From Enterobacter sp. BIGb0383 (lineage in GTDB: Bacteria > Pseudomonadota > Gammaproteobacteria > Enterobacterales > Enterobacteriaceae), in contig NZ_RJKQ01000004.1 of NCBI RefSeq assembly GCF_003751845.1, forward strand, positions 172,922 to 236,921: a stretch of DNA of 64,000 nucleotides, written 5' to 3'. Made by a program: the position numbers and the translations under genes. This document shows, piece after piece, positions 50,681-58,792 of this stretch (position 1 is its first letter; the number at the start of each line of letters is the position of its first letter). The notes below the pieces were generated by a model. That model was not told where the DNA came from. It saw only the letters and a program-made list of their open reading frames with translations, and ran no database searches.

Positions 50681-51133
50681 TTAGTGAAACGTTTCCAGAG
50701 AGATCACATCGTTCTCCGTTCTTAACCAGCGCGGCGCTTTAAGCGTGCCGGCAAAGTAGCCGGTCAGATCGTAGAGCAGGCTGGTAAGAGTACGTTCTGT
50801 TTCCGCCGCCAGGCCGCCGTTTATCAGCAGGTGGGCCAGCACCTGGCAGTAGTCGGCAAGCTGTACCGCCTCTGGCTCAAAAACGGGAAAGTGGGCGGGG
50901 ATATCCGCCACGGTCAGACTCTCTTTTAACGGCTCCGGTATGGGATCGTTCAGCGTGGGCTGCAGCAGGGCAAGGCAGGCGGAAAGGCGTCCGCAGAGCG
51001 CCATCTTTTGCACCGGGTCGTCGCACACAATAAGGGCATCCGCAAACTGTTCGCAGCTTTCTGCCAGCGCGGTGAAGTCGGTGGTATGGGATACGGGCTG
51101 GGTAAATAAAGAAGATATGTGAGTGGTAGTCAT
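50681..51133 (-). CDS. Small acidic cytoplasmic protein of unknown function
   Basis: A 150-residue protein with no signal peptide or membrane span, predicted mostly helical, acidic, and with three cysteines in ESCEQF, VCDDP and LCGRLSACL. I recognise no family. A TCTGGAGAC ribosome site precedes the ATG. A 42-codon ORF ends 23 bases upstream on the same strand and may be co-transcribed. It converges with the exported protein gene at 49881-50609. Confidence 0.65.
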   Translation of the reverse strand: MTTTHISSLFTQPVSHTTDFTALAESCEQFADALIVCDDPVQKMALCGRLSACLALLQPTLNDPIPEPLKESLTVADIPAHFPVFEPEAVQLADYCQVLAHLLINGGLAAETERTLTSLLYDLTGYFAGTLKAPRWLRTENDVISLETFH

Positions 51134-51156
51134 AGGGTAAGTCTCCAGAAACGGTT

Positions 51157-51285
51157 TTAAGTGTTTCCCGTAACTGTTTTCAGGAGGTCAATCCCGGCAT
51201 CTGATTTTGCAGATGCGCGGCAACCATACTGCTCACGCTGACTGGCGACAAGGCTTTTACGTCGTGCCGTTACGCACTTTATCAT
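51157..51285 (-). CDS. Candidate small protein (42 residues)
   Basis: A short ORF with a strong AGGAGG nine bases before its ATG (GCGAGGAGGTTTGAGGAA, then ATG). It encodes a basic peptide starting MIKCVTARRKSLVASQREQY and ending in LLKTVTGNT, with two cysteines and no hydrophobic stretch. It lies 23 bases upstream of, and on the same strand as, the 150-residue gene, so it may be its leader or partner. Support is the ribosome site and position only. Confidence 0.45.
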   Translation of the reverse strand: MIKCVTARRKSLVASQREQYGCRASAKSDAGIDLLKTVTGNT

Positions 51286-51427
51286 TTCCTCAAACCTCCT
51301 CGCAAAAATATGCACTTACGATGAAAACCAGAGAATAAATGTCGGGTCAGAGACGCATTTTAAAAATTGTAGATTCGTCAGCAATGATTTTTTCGGTCAT
51401 TTTTTCTCTTAAATGACGGAATGATCA

Positions 51428-51479
51428 TATACCCACTATACCTACCGTTTGCTTGATTTTGTTTCAGATGGTGGGTATA
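51428..51479. promoter_or_regulatory. Palindromic operator of hicAB
   Basis: TATACCCAC (51428-51436) and its exact inverse GTGGGTATA (51471-51479) flank 34 bases, with nearby repeats ATACCTACC and AGTACCTAC, ending 25 bases before the hicA ATG. Such paired sites are where the HicB ribbon-helix-helix domain binds to autorepress. The rest of the 219-base gap to the small ORF at 51285 is AT-rich and empty. Confidence 0.7.
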
Positions 51480-51504
51480 GTACCTACTAGTCGCTGAGGG
51501 ATGA

Positions 51505-51687
51505 ATGAAAAGTGAAGAGCTGATCAGGAAGATACTTAAGGCCGGATGGAAACACGTGCGAACCAGAGGCTCTCATCGCATCTTTGAAAAAGAAGGTGAA
51601 CCTGGTTCGATAGTGGTTCCCCATCCCACGAAAGACCTTGCGACAGGAACATTGCGCAAGATCCTGAAGCAACTAGGTGAAAAGTAA
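51505..51687 (+). CDS. hicA: Toxin HicA (mRNA interferase)
   Basis: A 60-residue HicA toxin, a double-stranded-RNA-binding-fold RNase. The pattern is canonical: SEELIRKILKAGWKHVRTRGSHRIFEKEG with the catalytic histidine in GSHRIF (about residue 24), then VVPHPTKDLATGTLRKILKQLG. It cleaves mRNA when unopposed. hicB follows after 37 bases. The ribosome site GAGGG is very close to the ATG (4 bases), which may keep toxin translation low. Confidence 0.95.
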   Translation: MKSEELIRKILKAGWKHVRTRGSHRIFEKEGEPGSIVVPHPTKDLATGTLRKILKQLGEK

Positions 51688-51724
51688 GTAAAGCGTGTAC
51701 AGCTGCTTTTAAAGAGGAAAAGTC

Positions 51725-52132
51725 ATGAAATATCCCGTCTACTTACATCAGGCAGAAAGCGGTGCATACTCGGGTTTCGTTCCGGATATTGAAGGTTGCT
51801 ACTTCGCAGGCGATACGATCGATGATGCGATTGCTGATGCGCACGCTGCTATTGATATGTATCTGGAATATCAAAGTGAGAAAGGGTTGGATGTACCGAT
51901 AGCGAAAACGATCAACGATCATAAAAATGATGAGGACTGTCGGGATGGTCTGTGGGGATTTGTCGATATTGATATCAGTCGCTTTGAAGGCAAAGCGATT
52001 AAGTTAAATATTACTTTACCGCAGAATTTATTAAGCAAAATAGATAGCTATGTTATGCGAAACGGCGAATATTCCAGCCGGAGCGGTTTTTTGGCTGAGC
52101 TGGCCAGAAGAGAATTGCTGAAACATTCCTGA
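51725..52132 (+). CDS. hicB: Antitoxin HicB
   Basis: A 135-residue antitoxin. The N-terminal half is the degenerate RNase H-like HicB fold (KYPVYLHQAESGAYSGFVPDIEGCYFAGDTIDDAIADA), and the C-terminal part from about residue 95 is a ribbon-helix-helix DNA-binding domain (IKLNITLPQNLLSKIDSYV...SRSGFLAELARREL). It neutralises HicA and should repress the operon at the upstream palindrome. An AAAGAGGAAAAGTC ribosome site, stronger than that of hicA, precedes it. Confidence 0.95.
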   Translation: MKYPVYLHQAESGAYSGFVPDIEGCYFAGDTIDDAIADAHAAIDMYLEYQSEKGLDVPIAKTINDHKNDEDCRDGLWGFVDIDISRFEGKAIKLNITLPQNLLSKIDSYVMRNGEYSSRSGFLAELARRELLKHS

Positions 52133-52149
52133 TTTTCATCACTGCCTCA

Positions 52150-52314
52150 TTAAAGCGGTCGGAGGTATTTTATCGTGCGCTTACCTTCTCCGCTCTCTTG
52201 GTTCTGACGGGCATAAACCGCTGCCTCAATAGAGGCCACGGTCTCATCTTTCACAACACCTGATTTGTTGTAACGCTGAGCCATACACTGAATACGTTTC
52301 AGACGTTCTGTCAT
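52150..52314 (-). pseudogene. Short ORF, probable remnant of an accessory gene
   Basis: A 54-codon minus-strand frame starting MTERLKRIQCMAQRYNKSG and ending IKYLRPL, preceded by GGCAGGT. It is charged and helix-prone, like the dimerisation half of a small antitoxin, but carries no complete helix-turn-helix. It follows by 20 bases the truncated frame at 52335-52433. The arrangement suggests the tail of a decayed two-gene module; a functional small protein is possible. The stretch 52133-52477 contains nothing else. Confidence 0.4.
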
Positions 52315-52334
52315 ACCTGCCACCCCGGCTGGTT

Positions 52335-52433
52335 CTAATCTTCGGGCAGATAATAGCTGGAGATCGCGTTCAACTCTTCTACAGAATGGTGTGCCTGGGG
52401 ACGAAATGTATGGTCAGATGGGAATGAGATAAT
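52335..52433 (-). pseudogene. Truncated reading frame (3' fragment of a lost gene)
   Basis: An open minus-strand frame of 32 codons ending SVEELNAISSYYLPED and a TAG. It has no plausible start codon or ribosome site, and upstream it runs straight into the yiaG terminator. I read it as the C-terminal end of a deleted gene. Family not recognised. Confidence 0.35.
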
Positions 52434-52442
52434 CTGAAAACA

Positions 52443-52465
52443 CAAACCCCCGCCAAATGCGGGGG
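52443..52465 (-). terminator. yiaG terminator
   Basis: The hairpin CCCCCGC-ATTTG-GCGGGGG is followed on the minus strand by TTTGTGTTTT, 13 bases after the yiaG stop. Confidence 0.85.
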
Positions 52466-52477
52466 CACTGAAAAACC

Positions 52478-52762
52478 TTACTCCATTAACTGCTTGCTGA
52501 GTCGGGGGTTAGCCTGGATCAGCCGCATCAAATTCATCTCGGTACTGGTTGGCCGCAGGCGTTTTGACTCCCACTCCTGCACCATGGTCACACTCACGCC
52601 CATTGCGCGGGCGAAATCATCAATCTTAAGTCCCGTACCTTTGCGCACCTGTTCAATCTCTGTCAGGGAGGTGCGCGGTAAAGTAACCGTCTGCGGCGAA
52701 TCTTTAAAAACAATCAGTTCCAGACTGCTAAGCAACTCAAATTCAGGATCTTTATATTCCAT
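52478..52762 (-). CDS. yiaG: HTH transcriptional regulator YiaG
   Basis: A 94-residue XRE-type regulator. The helix-turn-helix is in the C-terminal half (LKIDDFARAMGVSVTMVQEWESKRLRPT, about residues 50-77). It matches E. coli YiaG from MEYKDP to IQANPRLSKQLME. The fold resembles HigA/NadS antitoxins, but no toxin partner lies beside it. A TTAGGAGTT ribosome site precedes the ATG. Confidence 0.92.
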   Translation of the reverse strand: MEYKDPEFELLSSLELIVFKDSPQTVTLPRTSLTEIEQVRKGTGLKIDDFARAMGVSVTMVQEWESKRLRPTSTEMNLMRLIQANPRLSKQLME

Positions 52763-53156
52763 TGAGAACTCCTAAAAATCACACAGCGGGATCGTGAACA
52801 ACAGAGGTCTCATTAAGAATAGCGGGGAAACCAAAGCGTGAAGGCGCCTGGCTGTGGCGAATCGTGCGCATCCAGTGAGAGAGACGTTTCGATAAGGCTA
52901 AAATGAATGCGTTATCACTCTAAGCGACTGATTAATCATTAGCCCGCTAAGACCGGTATAGATTTGTAAAGACTCAGCATAATTTTTTCGTATTACCGAC
53001 GTGAATAGCATAAGGCGAAGCGCCGGATCGACCGACGGGGAATTTACGCGGGGATTGTCATGAAAGGGTATCCTGCGAGGCCGACCTGCACTATCCTTGT
53101 CAGCGTCGGGCACACGGGTGCCGGTTTGCGCTTTTTTGGGTTTGAGGAGTCGAATG
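52763..53156. other. yiaG-yiaF divergent intergenic region
   Basis: 394 bases with no convincing gene. It should contain both promoters. E. coli cspA and hokA, which lie next to yiaG in that genome, are not here. A perfect 10-base palindrome, TGATTAATCA (52929-52938), lies midway but is too short to assign. Confidence 0.5.
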
Positions 53157-53867
53157 ATGACGACAGGAATGTCCTGCTCGCGCTGGTTTGCGCCGCTTGC
53201 GGCATTATTGATGGTAGTTAGCCTGAGCGGGTGTTTTGATAAAGAAGGCGATCAACGCAAAGCGTTTATCGACTTTCTGCAGAATACGGTGATGCGTAGC
53301 GGCGAGCGTTTACCGACGCTGACTGCCGATCAGAAAAAACAGTTCGGGCCATTTGTCTCCGACTATGCGGTACTGTACGGCTATTCCCGGCAGGTGAACC
53401 AGGCGATGGATGCCGGTCTGCGCCCGGTGGTGGACAGCGTGAATGCAATCCGCGTCCCGCAGGATTATCTGACCCAGCGTGAACCGCTGCGCCAGGCGAA
53501 CGGCGCGCTGGGCGTGCTGAGCCAGCAGCTGCAGAACGCCAAAATGCAGGCCGATGCCGCGCATTCTGCGCTCAAGCAGGCGGACGATCTGAAGCCGGTC
53601 TTCGAGCAGGTGTACAGCAAAGTGGTCACCGCGCCGTCGAACGCGCTGCAACCGCTGATCCCGGCCGCACAGGTCTTTACCCAGCAGCTGGTGCAGATGG
53701 GTGACTTTATTGCTCAGCAGGATACGCAGGTCAGCTTTGTGGCGAACGGGATCCAGTTCCCGACCTCTCAGCAGGCCAGCCAGTACAACACCCTGATTGG
53801 TCCGCTGGCGTCGCAGCATCAGGCATTTACTCAGGCCTGGACTGCCGCGGTTAACGCTACGCAGTAA
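53157..53867 (+). CDS. yiaF: Lipoprotein YiaF (DUF3053)
   Basis: A 236-residue envelope lipoprotein. After SCSRWFAPLAALLMVVSLSGC the lipidated cysteine is at about residue 29 (lipobox LSGC), followed by FDKEGDQRKAFIDFLQNTVM. The mature part is helical and Gln/Ala-rich. Of three close in-frame ATGs I choose 53157: it is 7 bases from GAGGAG and gives the E. coli length. Function unknown. It converges with ghrB. Confidence 0.92.
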   Translation: MTTGMSCSRWFAPLAALLMVVSLSGCFDKEGDQRKAFIDFLQNTVMRSGERLPTLTADQKKQFGPFVSDYAVLYGYSRQVNQAMDAGLRPVVDSVNAIRVPQDYLTQREPLRQANGALGVLSQQLQNAKMQADAAHSALKQADDLKPVFEQVYSKVVTAPSNALQPLIPAAQVFTQQLVQMGDFIAQQDTQVSFVANGIQFPTSQQASQYNTLIGPLASQHQAFTQAWTAAVNATQ

Positions 53868-53914
53868 GTGCTTCAGAGTGAGGCGAATGCTCGCCTCACT
53901 TCATCTCTCTTCCC

Positions 53915-54892
53915 TTATTTCCCCGCGACCTCAGGATTGACGCAGTTGATCTCCACCTTTCCGCTCAGCGCGGCAAGCAGGTTATCCACCGCACAGGCGG
54001 CCATACCGTAGCGTGTTTCGTGGGTGGCGGAGCCGACGTGCGGCAGCGCGACGACGTTTGGCAGCGATAGCAGTTCAGAGCTGGCGGGCAGCGGCTCCTG
54101 TTCGAAGACGTCAAGCCCGGCGGCGTGGATCTGGCCCTTTTTCAGGGCGGCGATCATCGCCTGTTCATCCACGACCGCACCGCGACCGGCATTAATAAAG
54201 ATGGCCGACGGCTTCATGCTGGCAAACTGCTTCTCGCCGATCAGATGGTGGGTTTCCGGCGTCAGCGGCAGGACCAGGCAGATAAAGTCGGACTCCTTCA
54301 GGATGGTATCCAGATCGCAGTAGCGGGCGTTGAAGCGCTCTTCCGCCTCCGCGTGGTGACGACGGGCGTTATAGAGGATCGGCATCCCGAAGCCAAAGTG
54401 CGCGCGCTGGGCCAGGGCCAGGCCGATACGGCCCATGCCGATGATGCCCATGGTTTTATGGTGCACATCAACGCCGAACCAGTCCGGGCCAACGCCGGTT
54501 TTCCACTCGCCTTTTTTGACGCGCTCGGCCAGCTCAACGACCCGACGGGCCGCACCCAGAACGAGGGCCATCATGGTGTCGGCGACGGTTTCCGTCAGCA
54601 CGGTCGGGGTATGCATCAGCAGGATGCGGCGGGCATTCAGCGCCGCGACGTCGAAATTATCGTAGCCCACGGAGATGGTCGAGGTGGCACGCAGCTTCGG
54701 CATCTTTTCCAGCAGGGCGGCATCGACGTTCTCGCTGGAGCCCAGCAGCCCCTCCGCGCTGGCAAAGGCGTCGGCATACTGCGCCACGGTGGCGGGCTTC
54801 AGGTCAGGAACCTGGGTCACGTTGGCCTGTTCTTGCAGGCGGTGGAGCAGGTCGTCAGGTAAAGCTTTATACAGAATAACGGACGGCTTCAT
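53915..54892 (-). CDS. ghrB: Glyoxylate/hydroxypyruvate reductase B
   Basis: A 325-residue D-2-hydroxyacid dehydrogenase that reduces glyoxylate and hydroxypyruvate with NADPH; the homologue also acts on 2-ketogluconate. Motifs: [10 protein letters not shown], the dinucleotide fold [16 protein letters not shown] near 150, the catalytic Arg in [11 protein letters not shown], Glu in DVFEQEPLP and His in [13 protein letters not shown]. Divergent from bisC. Confidence 0.96.
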   Translation of the reverse strand: MKPSVILYKALPDDLLHRLQEQANVTQVPDLKPATVAQYADAFASAEGLLGSSENVDAALLEKMPKLRATSTISVGYDNFDVAALNARRILLMHTPTVLTETVADTMMALVLGAARRVVELAERVKKGEWKTGVGPDWFGVDVHHKTMGIIGMGRIGLALAQRAHFGFGMPILYNARRHHAEAEERFNARYCDLDTILKESDFICLVLPLTPETHHLIGEKQFASMKPSAIFINAGRGAVVDEQAMIAALKKGQIHAAGLDVFEQEPLPASSELLSLPNVVALPHVGSATHETRYGMAACAVDNLLAALSGKVEINCVNPEVAGK

Positions 54893-55120
54893 GCGGATCT
54901 CCGTAGTCAGGATGGAATCAGGAAAGCAGAATCATCAAATGCTTAGCAGGCTTATCTTGAGAGTAAGCCATTCAGGGGGCTGATGGCTACTCCCTAATCC
55001 CGGTAATGTTTACGGTTGATTCCCGGCGCTGAATATGATGAAAATCCTCTGTTCATTTCCCTAATAAAAACGATAGCGGCAACCCGCCGCCACCTGCACA
55101 GAGATTCAGGAGCACGCACT

Positions 55121-57454
55121 TTGGCACACCCATCTGCAACAAAAACGGTACTGACGGCGGCCCACTGGGGGCCAATGCTGGTGGAAACCGACGGTGAAAC
55201 CGTCCTGTCGTCGCGCGGGGCGCTGGCGGGCGAGTTCAGTAACTCCCTGCAAACCGCCGTCCGCGATCAGGTCCACAGCAAAACCCGGGTCCGTTTTCCC
55301 ATGGTGCGTAAAGGCTTTCTCGCCTCGCCGGACAGCCCACAGGGCGTGCGCGGACAGGATGAGTATGTTCGCGTCAGCTGGCAGGAGGCGCTGGATCTGA
55401 TCCACGCTCAGCATCAGCGTATCCGCAGCCAGCACGGCCCGCAGTCCATCTTTGCCGGTTCCTACGGCTGGCGCTCTAACGGCGTGCTGCACAAGGCCGC
55501 CACGCTGCTGCAGCGCTATATGAGCCTGGCAGGCGGCTATACGGGGCATCTCGGGGATTACTCCACCGGCGCGGCGCAGGCGATTATGCCCTACGTCGTC
55601 GGCGGTAATGAGGTCTATCAGCAGCAAACCAGCTGGCCGCTGGTGCTGGAGCATAGCGATGTGGTGGTGCTCTGGAGCGCCAACCCGCTTAACACCCTGA
55701 AAATTGCCTGGAATGCCTCGGATGAGCAGGGCATTCCTTACTTTGACCAGCTCAGAAAGAGCGGCAAGCGGCTGATCTGTATCGATCCTATGCGATCGGA
55801 AACGGTCGATTTCTTCGGCGATGCCGGGGAGTGGATTGCGCCCCATATGGGCACCGACGTGGCGTTGATGCTGGGGATCGCTCATACGCTGGTGGAAAAT
55901 AACTGGCACGACGGCGAATTCCTGGCCCGCTGCACCACCGGCTATGACATTTTTGCCGCTTATCTGACGGGGTCCAGCGACGGCGTGGCGAAAACGGCAG
56001 AGTGGGCGGCGGAGATCTGCGGCATTGAGGCGAGCAAAATCCGCGAGCTGGCGGCGCTGTTCCACACCAACACCACCATGCTGATGTCCGGCTGGGGCAT
56101 GCAGCGCCAGCAGTTTGGCGAGCAGAAGCACTGGATGCTGGTGACCCTGGCGGCGATGCTCGGGCAGATTGGCACACCGGGCGGCGGCTTCGGTCTCTCC
56201 TACCACTTTGCTAACGGCGGCAACCCGACCCGCCGCGCTGCGGTGCTGGCCTCTATGCAGGGCAGCGTGCAGGGCGGTACCGATGCGGTAGATAAAATCC
56301 CGGTGGCGCGTATTGTCGAGGCGCTGGAAAACCCAGGCGGCGCGTATCAGCATAACGGGATGGACAGACACTTCCCGGATATCCGCTTCGTCTGGTGGGC
56401 GGGCGGCGCCAACTTTACCCATCATCAGGACACCAACCGCCTGATCCGCGCCTGGCAAAAGCCGGAGTTGGTGGTGATCTCCGAGTGCTTCTGGACCGCT
56501 GCGGCGAAACATGCCGATATCGTGCTGCCCGCCACCACCTCCTTTGAACGCAACGATCTGACCATGACCGGGGACTACAGTAACCAGCACCTGGTCCCGA
56601 TGAAGCAGGTTGTGCCGCCGCGTGACGAGGCGCGGGATGACCTGGATGTCTTTGCCGATCTGAGTGAACTATGGGAAGCGGGCGGTCGTGAGCGCTTTAC
56701 CGAAGGGAAGACCGATCTGCAGTGGCTGGAGACTTTCTATCAGATCGCCGCCCAGCGCGGTGCAAGCCAGCAGGTCACGCTGCCGCCGTTCGACCGCTTC
56801 TGGCAGGATAACGCCCTGATCGAAATGCCCGAGAGTGACGATAACGCCCGCTTTATCCGTTTCGCCGCGTTCCGTGAAGATCCCGAGGCTAATCCGCTGA
56901 AAACCGACAGTGGAAAAATTGAAATTTACTCGCAGCGCATCGCCGGTTTCGGCTATGCGGATTGCCCGCCGCATCCGATGTGGCTAGAGCCTGACGAGTG
57001 GCAGGGCAATGCCGAGCCGGAGCAGCTACAGCTGCTGTCGGCCCATCCGGCGCACCGTCTTCACAGCCAGCTTAACTATACCCATCTGCGTGAGCAGTAT
57101 GCGATCGCCGGGCGCGAGCCGGTGACTATCCATCCTCAGGATGCGCAGGCGCGTGGCATTGTTGATGGCGATACGGTGCGGGTATGGAACGGCCGCGGAC
57201 ATGTGCTGGCGGGTGCCGTCGTGACGGACGGGATCCGGCCTGGCGTGATCTGCATTCACGAAGGTGGCTGGCCAGATCTCGACCTGACCGCCGGCGGGAT
57301 CTGCAAAAACGGTGCGGTTAACGTGCTGACCAAAGACCTGCCCAGCTCCCGGCTGGGGAACGGCTGTGCCGGAAATACCGCCGTTGCCTGGCTGGAGAAA
57401 TATACCGGCCCGTCGCTTACGCTGACGGCGTTTGACCCGCCTGCCAGCTCATGA
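55121..57454 (+). CDS. bisC: Biotin sulfoxide reductase
   Basis: A 777-residue molybdenum enzyme of the DMSO reductase family that reduces biotin sulfoxide (and methionine sulfoxide). It carries bis-[15 protein letters not shown], the probable Mo-ligand serine in GDYSTGAAQ near residue 150, [12 protein letters not shown] and a C-terminal [15 protein letters not shown]. No twin-arginine signal, so cytoplasmic. Start: TTG at 55121, 7 bases after TTCAGGAG. It gives the E. coli length and begins conserved sequence immediately; a frame open to 55016 lacks support. Confidence 0.94.
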   Translation: MAHPSATKTVLTAAHWGPMLVETDGETVLSSRGALAGEFSNSLQTAVRDQVHSKTRVRFPMVRKGFLASPDSPQGVRGQDEYVRVSWQEALDLIHAQHQRIRSQHGPQSIFAGSYGWRSNGVLHKAATLLQRYMSLAGGYTGHLGDYSTGAAQAIMPYVVGGNEVYQQQTSWPLVLEHSDVVVLWSANPLNTLKIAWNASDEQGIPYFDQLRKSGKRLICIDPMRSETVDFFGDAGEWIAPHMGTDVALMLGIAHTLVENNWHDGEFLARCTTGYDIFAAYLTGSSDGVAKTAEWAAEICGIEASKIRELAALFHTNTTMLMSGWGMQRQQFGEQKHWMLVTLAAMLGQIGTPGGGFGLSYHFANGGNPTRRAAVLASMQGSVQGGTDAVDKIPVARIVEALENPGGAYQHNGMDRHFPDIRFVWWAGGANFTHHQDTNRLIRAWQKPELVVISECFWTAAAKHADIVLPATTSFERNDLTMTGDYSNQHLVPMKQVVPPRDEARDDLDVFADLSELWEAGGRERFTEGKTDLQWLETFYQIAAQRGASQQVTLPPFDRFWQDNALIEMPESDDNARFIRFAAFREDPEANPLKTDSGKIEIYSQRIAGFGYADCPPHPMWLEPDEWQGNAEPEQLQLLSAHPAHRLHSQLNYTHLREQYAIAGREPVTIHPQDAQARGIVDGDTVRVWNGRGHVLAGAVVTDGIRPGVICIHEGGWPDLDLTAGGICKNGAVNVLTKDLPSSRLGNGCAGNTAVAWLEKYTGPSLTLTAFDPPASS

Positions 57455-57863
57455 TCCAGGTCGGGTGCTGGGTCTCTTCCTGCCAGGCGCTGTCTTCAAT
57501 GCGAAAGCCCTGAGCGTGGTAGAAATTCACCGCCCGACAGTTCTTCTGGTAGACCTCAAGACTGAGTAACGGAAAGTGCTGCTTAACGTGGTTAAGCAGC
57601 GCACCGCCAATGCCCTGACCCTGCGCCGAAGGCCGGACAAACAAGGCCCCGACAAAACGCGCATCCATCACGCTGATAAAGCCGTCAATTGCCTCCTTGC
57701 TGCGCCAGATCCAGGTCTGTGCGGCGGGAAGATAGATATCGCGCACTATCGGGCGGCTCTCGTGCCAGTACTGTTCGTCGATAAACGGATGGCCCGCAAT
57801 GGTGCTCTCCAGCCACAGGGAGAGCAGCGGGGCGTCGTCGTCATGGCTCCAGCGGACGATCAT
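57417..57863 (-). CDS. yiaC: GNAT acetyltransferase YiaC
   Basis: A 148-residue GNAT-fold acetyltransferase. The acetyl-CoA loop is [20 protein letters not shown] near residue 80, and the C-terminus has [19 protein letters not shown]. In E. coli YiaC acetylates protein lysines. The start at [10 protein letters not shown] follows CCCGGAGGTG. It overlaps the end of tag by 23 bases upstream and the end of convergent bisC by 38 bases downstream. Confidence 0.92.
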   Translation of the reverse strand: MIVRWSHDDDAPLLSLWLESTIAGHPFIDEQYWHESRPIVRDIYLPAAQTWIWRSKEAIDGFISVMDARFVGALFVRPSAQGQGIGGALLNHVKQHFPLLSLEVYQKNCRAVNFYHAQGFRIEDSAWQEETQHPTWIMSWQAGQTPSA

Positions 57864-58422
57864 CAGCACCTCCGGGATGACAAAAACAGGCGGTAACGTG
57901 ATCGTTGACCAGCCCACAGGCCTGCATAAAGGAGTAGCAGATGGTTGAGCCGACAAACTTAAAACCACGCTTTTTAAGCGCTTTCGACAGGGCATCAGAA
58001 GCCGGCGTGGTGGTGGGGATCCCGGCACCGCTATCGGCATGGGTCACCTGCGGCGTATGGTCGACAAAGGACCAGACAAAATCGGCAAGCGACTCGCTGT
58101 TTTCCTGCATCAGGAGCATGGCGCGGGCGTTACCGATAATCGCCTGAATCTTCCCACGATGGCGAATAATCCCGGCGTTTTGCAGCAGCACCTCAACGTC
58201 GTCAGGCCCCATTGCGGCCACTTTCTGCGGATCGAAATGATGGAAGGCGACGCGGTAATTCTCACGTTTTTTCAGGACGGTGATCCATGAAAGTCCCGCC
58301 TGTTGCCCCTCAAGGCAGATCATCTCGAACAGTTTTTGATTGTCTTTTTGCGCCACGCCCCATTCCGTGTCGTGGTAGGCGATATAGAGCGGATCCTGGC
58401 TAACCCAGCTACAGCGTTGCAT
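57841..58422 (-). CDS. tag: 3-methyladenine DNA glycosylase I
   Basis: A 193-residue constitutive base-excision glycosylase that removes 3-methyladenine. The N-terminus MQRCSWVSQDPLYIAYHDTEWGV contains the Cys and His zinc ligands, GQQAGLSWITVLKKRENYR is the substrate pocket region, and the C-terminal zinc ligands are in GLVNDHVTACFCHPG. A little longer than the E. coli protein at the C-terminus. An in-frame ATG 27 codons upstream is not used. Confidence 0.95.
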   Translation of the reverse strand: MQRCSWVSQDPLYIAYHDTEWGVAQKDNQKLFEMICLEGQQAGLSWITVLKKRENYRVAFHHFDPQKVAAMGPDDVEVLLQNAGIIRHRGKIQAIIGNARAMLLMQENSESLADFVWSFVDHTPQVTHADSGAGIPTTTPASDALSKALKKRGFKFVGSTICYSFMQACGLVNDHVTACFCHPGGADDRPLEP

Positions 58423-58677
58423 GCTTTTGTCCTCTTTCCGGTATCCTGCCTGCAACAGGAATATAGCGTTACTGGCCCGCAAAATCATACGACGAAACGT
58501 CATACCTGGGACAGGGATCGCGCAGTCGGACTTTTGTGGTCTTTAAATGAACAAATTAAACAACCTGTTTACAACTCGGGGTCTTATTTAACGCGCTGTG
58601 TGACGATAGTGGGTGCTTACTTAACGAAAATATTTTTCCCGACCCTATTTTGGCAATGTCATTCATTCCGTTTCTGG
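58423..58677. other. tag-yhjX intergenic region, left part
   Basis: The gap between divergent tag and yhjX totals 370 bases. This left part, richer in A and T, shows no gene. E. coli yhjY, encoded between these two genes there, is absent. Confidence 0.45.
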
Positions 58678-58735
58678 TGCATTTCATTCCGTCCTGGCTG
58701 CATTTCATGCCTTTTTGCCCCCGGCATGAAATGCA
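58678..58735 (+). promoter_or_regulatory. YpdB-type direct repeat upstream of yhjX
   Basis: TGCATTTCAT (58678-58687) and TGCATTTCAT (58699-58708) are separated by exactly 11 bases. This is the layout reported for the E. coli response regulator YpdB (GGCATTTCAT-N11-GGCATTTCAT), which activates yhjX when pyruvate is sensed. A third copy occurs inverted (ATGAAATGCA, 58726-58735). All lie 58-115 bases before the yhjX start. Confidence 0.85.
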
Positions 58736-58792
58736 CTTCGTTAAGGTTAGAGGCAGTTAATTCCCTCACTTTTCCGATGCAGGACAACTGCC

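Noticed and set aside
51157..51285. hok/sok-type toxin in the place where E. coli has hokA
   Set aside because: The 42-residue peptide is basic and has no hydrophobic membrane segment, unlike Hok toxins.
52929..52938. Palindrome TGATTAATCA as an operator between yiaG and yiaF
   Set aside because: Ten bases of AT-rich symmetry is within chance expectation and no matching regulator can be named.
55016..55120. Upstream extension of bisC in the same frame
   Set aside because: No ribosome site at 55016, no conserved residues, and the TTG at 55121 gives the exact family length.
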